DNA of 8,753 bases from an uncultured Caulobacterales bacterium. Its GTDB lineage: Bacteria; Pseudomonadota; Alphaproteobacteria; Caulobacterales; Maricaulaceae. The DNA lies in NCBI GenBank assembly GCA_937981945.1, contig CALJNJ010000323.1:1-8753 (forward strand), written 5' to 3'. The position numbers and the translations under genes were made by a program. The notes beneath the pieces are model-generated. The model searched no databases. It had not been told where the DNA came from and saw only the letters and a program-made list of their open reading frames with translations. This document shows positions 5,970 to 8,753 of this stretch, one piece after another; position 1 is the stretch's first letter; every line of letters starts with the position of its first letter.

Positions 5970-8477
5970 TTAGAAAGTCGTTCTGAGAGTCACGCCATAT
6001 TGGCGCGGCGGTGCAAGGAAGGCTGAACGGGAATCGCCCTGCAGCGGCGTATTAAATGTAATACTCCGTGTCAGTTCATCCGTGAGGTTCAGTCCCCATA
6101 ATTCCAGAGAGACACGCTCATTTGGCATCATAAATCCAATACGCGCGTTTACTTTCGTAATGCCCTTTTGCTCATCGAGAGGATTAAGAACGCCGACAGC
6201 TCTTTGGGGCTGTGTCGATGTTCTGCGGCTTGTGGAGCTGTTTAGGTTAACATTGGCCAATAGTCCCCATCCGGTATCCTTCAGCGGACCGTCATAGGTC
6301 ATACCCAGAACGCTTGTGACTTTCGGGGCGTTGGTCAGCGAAAATCCGCAAAGTGTTATGGCCGGAATAATCGTCCCGCCGCGATCACAATCGTCTCCAT
6401 AAGCGGCGTCCGCATAAGTGACGCCGGCGTTGAGGTCAAAATAATCGGACAAGCGCGCATTAAGTTCAGCTTCCACACCTTTGGACGACACGTCATCCAC
6501 ATTGAAAGTTTGGAACTGAGTGCCCGTAAACTCGAGGACTTGGAAGTTATCCATTGTCGACCAGAAACCGGTCACGTTCAAACGAACCCGTCCGTCGGCC
6601 ATTGTAGTCTTCAGACCCAATTCATAGCTGTCGATTTCCTCGGAGGCGAATTGCGGGCTGGCGCCGCCGGCTGCAGCCGTCGCATCCAAGTTAAAGCCGC
6701 CGGCTTTATAGCCGTGACTGAAACTGCCATAGACCAAGAGATCATCGGTCAGATCATAGTCAGCTTTGACCGTATAAATGAGCTCGTCATCTTTGAAGGT
6801 TTCGTCAAATGTCGCCGGTAAGAAGGCTATCCCCAAAGCAGGTGCCGCAAATGGGAAACAGTTCAAAAAGACGCCCCCATTAAGAGCAGCCGGGTTTGTC
6901 AGCGTTCCCGCAACAACAGGTCCGAATTGAGACAAAGCCGCAAATGCGCCCGCCGGGTCTGCACCGATAGCGCCGGCCAAAGTGAAGCCGGCTAAACAGG
7001 CATCATTGCTGGCATTGGGCTGGGTGAAATTCGCATCTTTCGTGTCCTTATTGTAGCGGACACCGACCGTTAAATCGAGGTCATCCGTGACCGAGAAGAT
7101 ATTGTGCGTAAAGAGCGACATTGTTTCGGCGTCCTGATGAAACAAATTCTCAGCAAAGGCACCGTCAGAGCTGATCGGCACGAAAGCGGCCGGATCCGGC
7201 ACGCCGCCATTGCCGGCTGCACTACCGAAGAATGCACCGCCCGCAGATACCAGGCCTAAAATAGCCGGGCTGCCGAAATTGGCCAGCGAGACGCTGCTGG
7301 AGTAATCAGGGCCCAAACGCAGGGTAAAGTTCTCATCAATGGTTTCATTGGCGTAGAAACCGCCGACCAACCAATCCAGCTTGCCGTCCATGGCATCGCC
7401 TTGGAAACGAAGCTCACCTGTGATGGTTTCAATATCGTCAGACAAGGCCGGAACGCTATATTGCAGGCTTCCGTTAAAGTCCTGCTGTGTCGAAAACGCG
7501 CCGTAGTCACGATATGATCCGATTAAGGTCATATCGATGTTGCCGAAACCATGATTGACCTCGGCGGACACGCCCATGGAGTCAGAGCCATTGCCCCATT
7601 CCTGGTCGTTGAACAAACGCTCTTCCAGACTGTCTTGGAAACCGACGGCCGGGAATAATGTCGAAGTTGCAGCGCCGAGGTTCGGGCTGGTGGTCAAAGT
7701 GACCGCTGCACAACATTTTTCGTCAATTTCCGAGTAATCAGCAATCACACGAACCGTTGTATTATCCGTCGGCTCGAACAAAGCTTGCCCTTTGATCAGG
7801 AAACGGTCTTTGTCGTGGCTCTCAAAATCAGGATTGATCGTGCTGGTCAAAAATCCGTCCCGGCTGCGATACGCGCCGTTTACGCGAAATGCCAGATCAT
7901 CAGAGGCCGTGAAATTCACACCGGCTTTCACATTGATCAGATTAAAATTACCATAGGTGAAATCCGCATAACCGCTGGTCCCGTCAAAATCAGGCTTTTT
8001 GGTGCGAATATTAAGAGCACCGGCGGACGTGTTACGTCCGAAAAGCGTCCCTTGCGGTCCGCGCAAAAGCTCAAGGGCTTCAATATCGGTCAATTCACCG
8101 AGGGCAACACCCGGACGGGACTGATAGACGCCGTCAATAAAAACACCGACAGAACTTTCCAGACCGATATTATTACCGGTTGTACCCACGCCGCGAATAC
8201 GGATCGACGTCCCTTGTGTCTCCGTCTGTGACGATTGAATATTAAAACCGGATGCGACGCTCTCCAGATCTTTAATACTGGTGACGCCTTGATTTTCCAA
8301 TTGCGCCGGCGAGACCACCGTAACGGAAATCGGAACTTCCTGAACGCTGGTCGCACGCTTCGTCGCCGTGACGATAATCTCGTCCTCATACTCTTGTGCG
8401 ATTGCGGTTCCCGCAGCTCCGGATAAAATAACAGCCGCTGATGATACCGCAGCCAAAAGCCTAGTCTTAGACAACAT
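5970..8477 (-). CDS. TonB-dependent outer-membrane receptor
   Basis: The 835-residue protein is an outer-membrane active transporter. A signal peptide ends near residue 27 (GTAIA, then QEYED). The TonB box EIIVTA (33-38) follows directly, with no STN signalling domain, so it is not of the FecA type. The plug domain spans about 42-160 and shows VPISVTVVSPAQL, SIRIRGVG, VGVFIDGVYQSR and the closing RGPQGTLFGRNTSAGALNI (139-157). The 22-strand barrel runs to the C-terminal residue Phe835, with the usual NLTDE segment (797-801) near the end. It has six mature cysteines: an adjacent pair C255/C256, C494 and C540, and C697 and C710, all in likely external loops. An Ala/Gly/Phe-rich loop lies at about 495-556. 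The ligand cannot be told from sequence; no transporter, hydrolase or regulator gene adjoins it. The start follows a GGAGG site. Confidence 0.95.
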   Translation of the reverse strand: MLSKTRLLAAVSSAAVILSGAAGTAIAQEYEDEIIVTATKRATSVQEVPISVTVVSPAQLENQGVTSIKDLESVASGFNIQSSQTETQGTSIRIRGVGTTGNNIGLESSVGVFIDGVYQSRPGVALGELTDIEALELLRGPQGTLFGRNTSAGALNIRTKKPDFDGTSGYADFTYGNFNLINVKAGVNFTASDDLAFRVNGAYRSRDGFLTSTINPDFESHDKDRFLIKGQALFEPTDNTTVRVIADYSEIDEKCCAAVTLTTSPNLGAATSTLFPAVGFQDSLEERLFNDQEWGNGSDSMGVSAEVNHGFGNIDMTLIGSYRDYGAFSTQQDFNGSLQYSVPALSDDIETITGELRFQGDAMDGKLDWLVGGFYANETIDENFTLRLGPDYSSSVSLANFGSPAILGLVSAGGAFFGSAAGNGGVPDPAAFVPISSDGAFAENLFHQDAETMSLFTHNIFSVTDDLDLTVGVRYNKDTKDANFTQPNASNDACLAGFTLAGAIGADPAGAFAALSQFGPVVAGTLTNPAALNGGVFLNCFPFAAPALGIAFLPATFDETFKDDELIYTVKADYDLTDDLLVYGSFSHGYKAGGFNLDATAAAGGASPQFASEEIDSYELGLKTTMADGRVRLNVTGFWSTMDNFQVLEFTGTQFQTFNVDDVSSKGVEAELNARLSDYFDLNAGVTYADAAYGDDCDRGGTIIPAITLCGFSLTNAPKVTSVLGMTYDGPLKDTGWGLLANVNLNSSTSRRTSTQPQRAVGVLNPLDEQKGITKVNARIGFMMPNERVSLELWGLNLTDELTRSITFNTPLQGDSRSAFLAPPRQYGVTLRTTF

Positions 8478-8480
8478 AAT

Positions 8481-8487
8481 TTCCTCC
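8481..8487 (-). promoter_or_regulatory. Shine-Dalgarno site of the TonB-dependent receptor gene
   Basis: On the minus strand GGAGGAA ends three bases before the ATG at 8477. It is part of a longer purine run (GGGGAGGAA), a very strong site, and fits a highly made outer-membrane protein. Confidence 0.7.
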
Positions 8488-8512
8488 CCAGGATAATTTT
8501 GGTTGTTTTGTT

Positions 8513-8539
8513 TTTATAACGACAGTTTAGACAGAACAA
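8513..8539 (-). promoter_or_regulatory. Possible promoter of the TonB-dependent receptor gene
   Basis: On the minus strand TTGTTC (8539-8534) and TATAAA (8518-8513) are 15 bases apart, which is short for sigma70. The spacer holds a direct repeat CTGTC-TAAA-CTGTC that could be a regulator site. The rest of the 140-base leader region up to the terminator at 8618 is AT-rich, with A- and T-runs around 8555-8580, and shows no gene. Confidence 0.3.
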
Positions 8540-8617
8540 TCCACCGAATGCCATTAAAAAAATTGAATATGAAATTTTTTGCTTATCAAGATTAGAAAAC
8601 AAGCCATTTTCAACGAG

Positions 8618-8644
8618 AAAACCCGCGTCAATGACGCGGGTTTT
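8618..8644. terminator. Bidirectional intrinsic terminator
   Basis: AAAA, an 8-bp GC-rich stem (CCCGCGTC and GACGCGGG around the loop AAT) and TTTT form a symmetric terminator that works in either direction. It lies 32 bases past the stop of the partial minus-strand gene at the right edge and isolates that gene from the receptor gene. Confidence 0.85.
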
Positions 8645-8676
8645 GTAATGTGTGGCTTGTTAACAAGTCTGATTCG

Positions 8677-8753
8677 TTAGAATTCGACATCTGCTCCGAT
8701 ATAGAGAAGACGCCCTCTCGGATCATGAACTTTGGAATCAAAACCGCCATTTG
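8677..8753 (-). CDS. C-terminal end of an outer-membrane protein, probably a second TonB-dependent receptor (partial)
   Basis: Only the last 24 codons and a TAA stop are in the window. The peptide reads NGGFDSKVHDPRGR then LLYIGADVEF. An alternating hydrophobic last strand ending in Phe, preceded by a DPRGR turn, is typical of the C-terminal beta-strand recognised by the barrel assembly machinery and is common in TonB-dependent receptors. The piece is too short for a firm family call. A strong terminator follows it. It points the same way as the complete receptor downstream. Confidence 0.6.
   Translation of the reverse strand, partial: NGGFDSKVHDPRGRLLYIGADVEF

Noticed and set aside
7785..8231. 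A 148-codon plus-strand open frame inside the receptor gene
   Set aside because: It lies wholly antisense to the well-supported receptor, has no ribosome binding site and resembles no known protein.
8090..8602. A 170-codon minus-strand frame overlapping the receptor start
   Set aside because: It is out of frame with the receptor, runs through its leader and signal peptide region, and has an Arg-rich composition typical of a shifted frame.

Overview
The window looks like ordinary chromosomal DNA from a Gram-negative alphaproteobacterium, probably a free-living aquatic one. The reasons are a long-loop TonB-dependent receptor of the type common in Caulobacterales, Maricaulales and Sphingomonadales, a queC-queE pair whose QueE carries the CX14CX2C radical-SAM variant, a large membrane protein of the kind found beside MoxR/DUF58/BatA genes in this class, and intermediate base composition. 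The assignment below class level is inference. No rRNA, tRNA, CRISPR array, insertion sequence, phage gene or integrase is visible.

Left part (1-2936, plus strand). A 5'-truncated gene encodes a membrane-anchored protein with a TDG motif and a glutamine-amidotransferase-like region. It is followed by a small lipoprotein with glycine/tyrosine repeats and by an exported protein of unknown function that resembles DUF3313-type proteins. The third gene has its own sigma70-like promoter.

Middle (2933-4275, minus strand). queC and queE overlap by four bases and supply two enzymes of the preQ0/queuosine pathway. The queE stop overlaps the stop of the convergent exported-protein gene, and no terminator separates them.

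Middle right (4276-5921, plus strand). Divergent from queC is a small secreted protein of unknown function with a near-consensus sigma54 (-24/-12) promoter in front of it. Then come a MaoC-type hotdog protein with an altered active-site motif and a YqaA/DedA-type membrane protein that probably starts with TTG.

Right part (5919-8753, minus strand). A complete 835-residue TonB-dependent receptor ends in a strong intrinsic terminator. Upstream of it, past a second, bidirectional terminator, lies the last 24 codons of another minus-strand gene whose end looks like an outer-membrane beta-barrel, perhaps a second receptor.

I do not see a clear undescribed multi-gene system. The best leads are the sigma54-like promoter driving an unknown secreted protein, the repeat lipoprotein, the Asp-to-Asn change in the MaoC protein and the cysteine-paired loops of the receptor.
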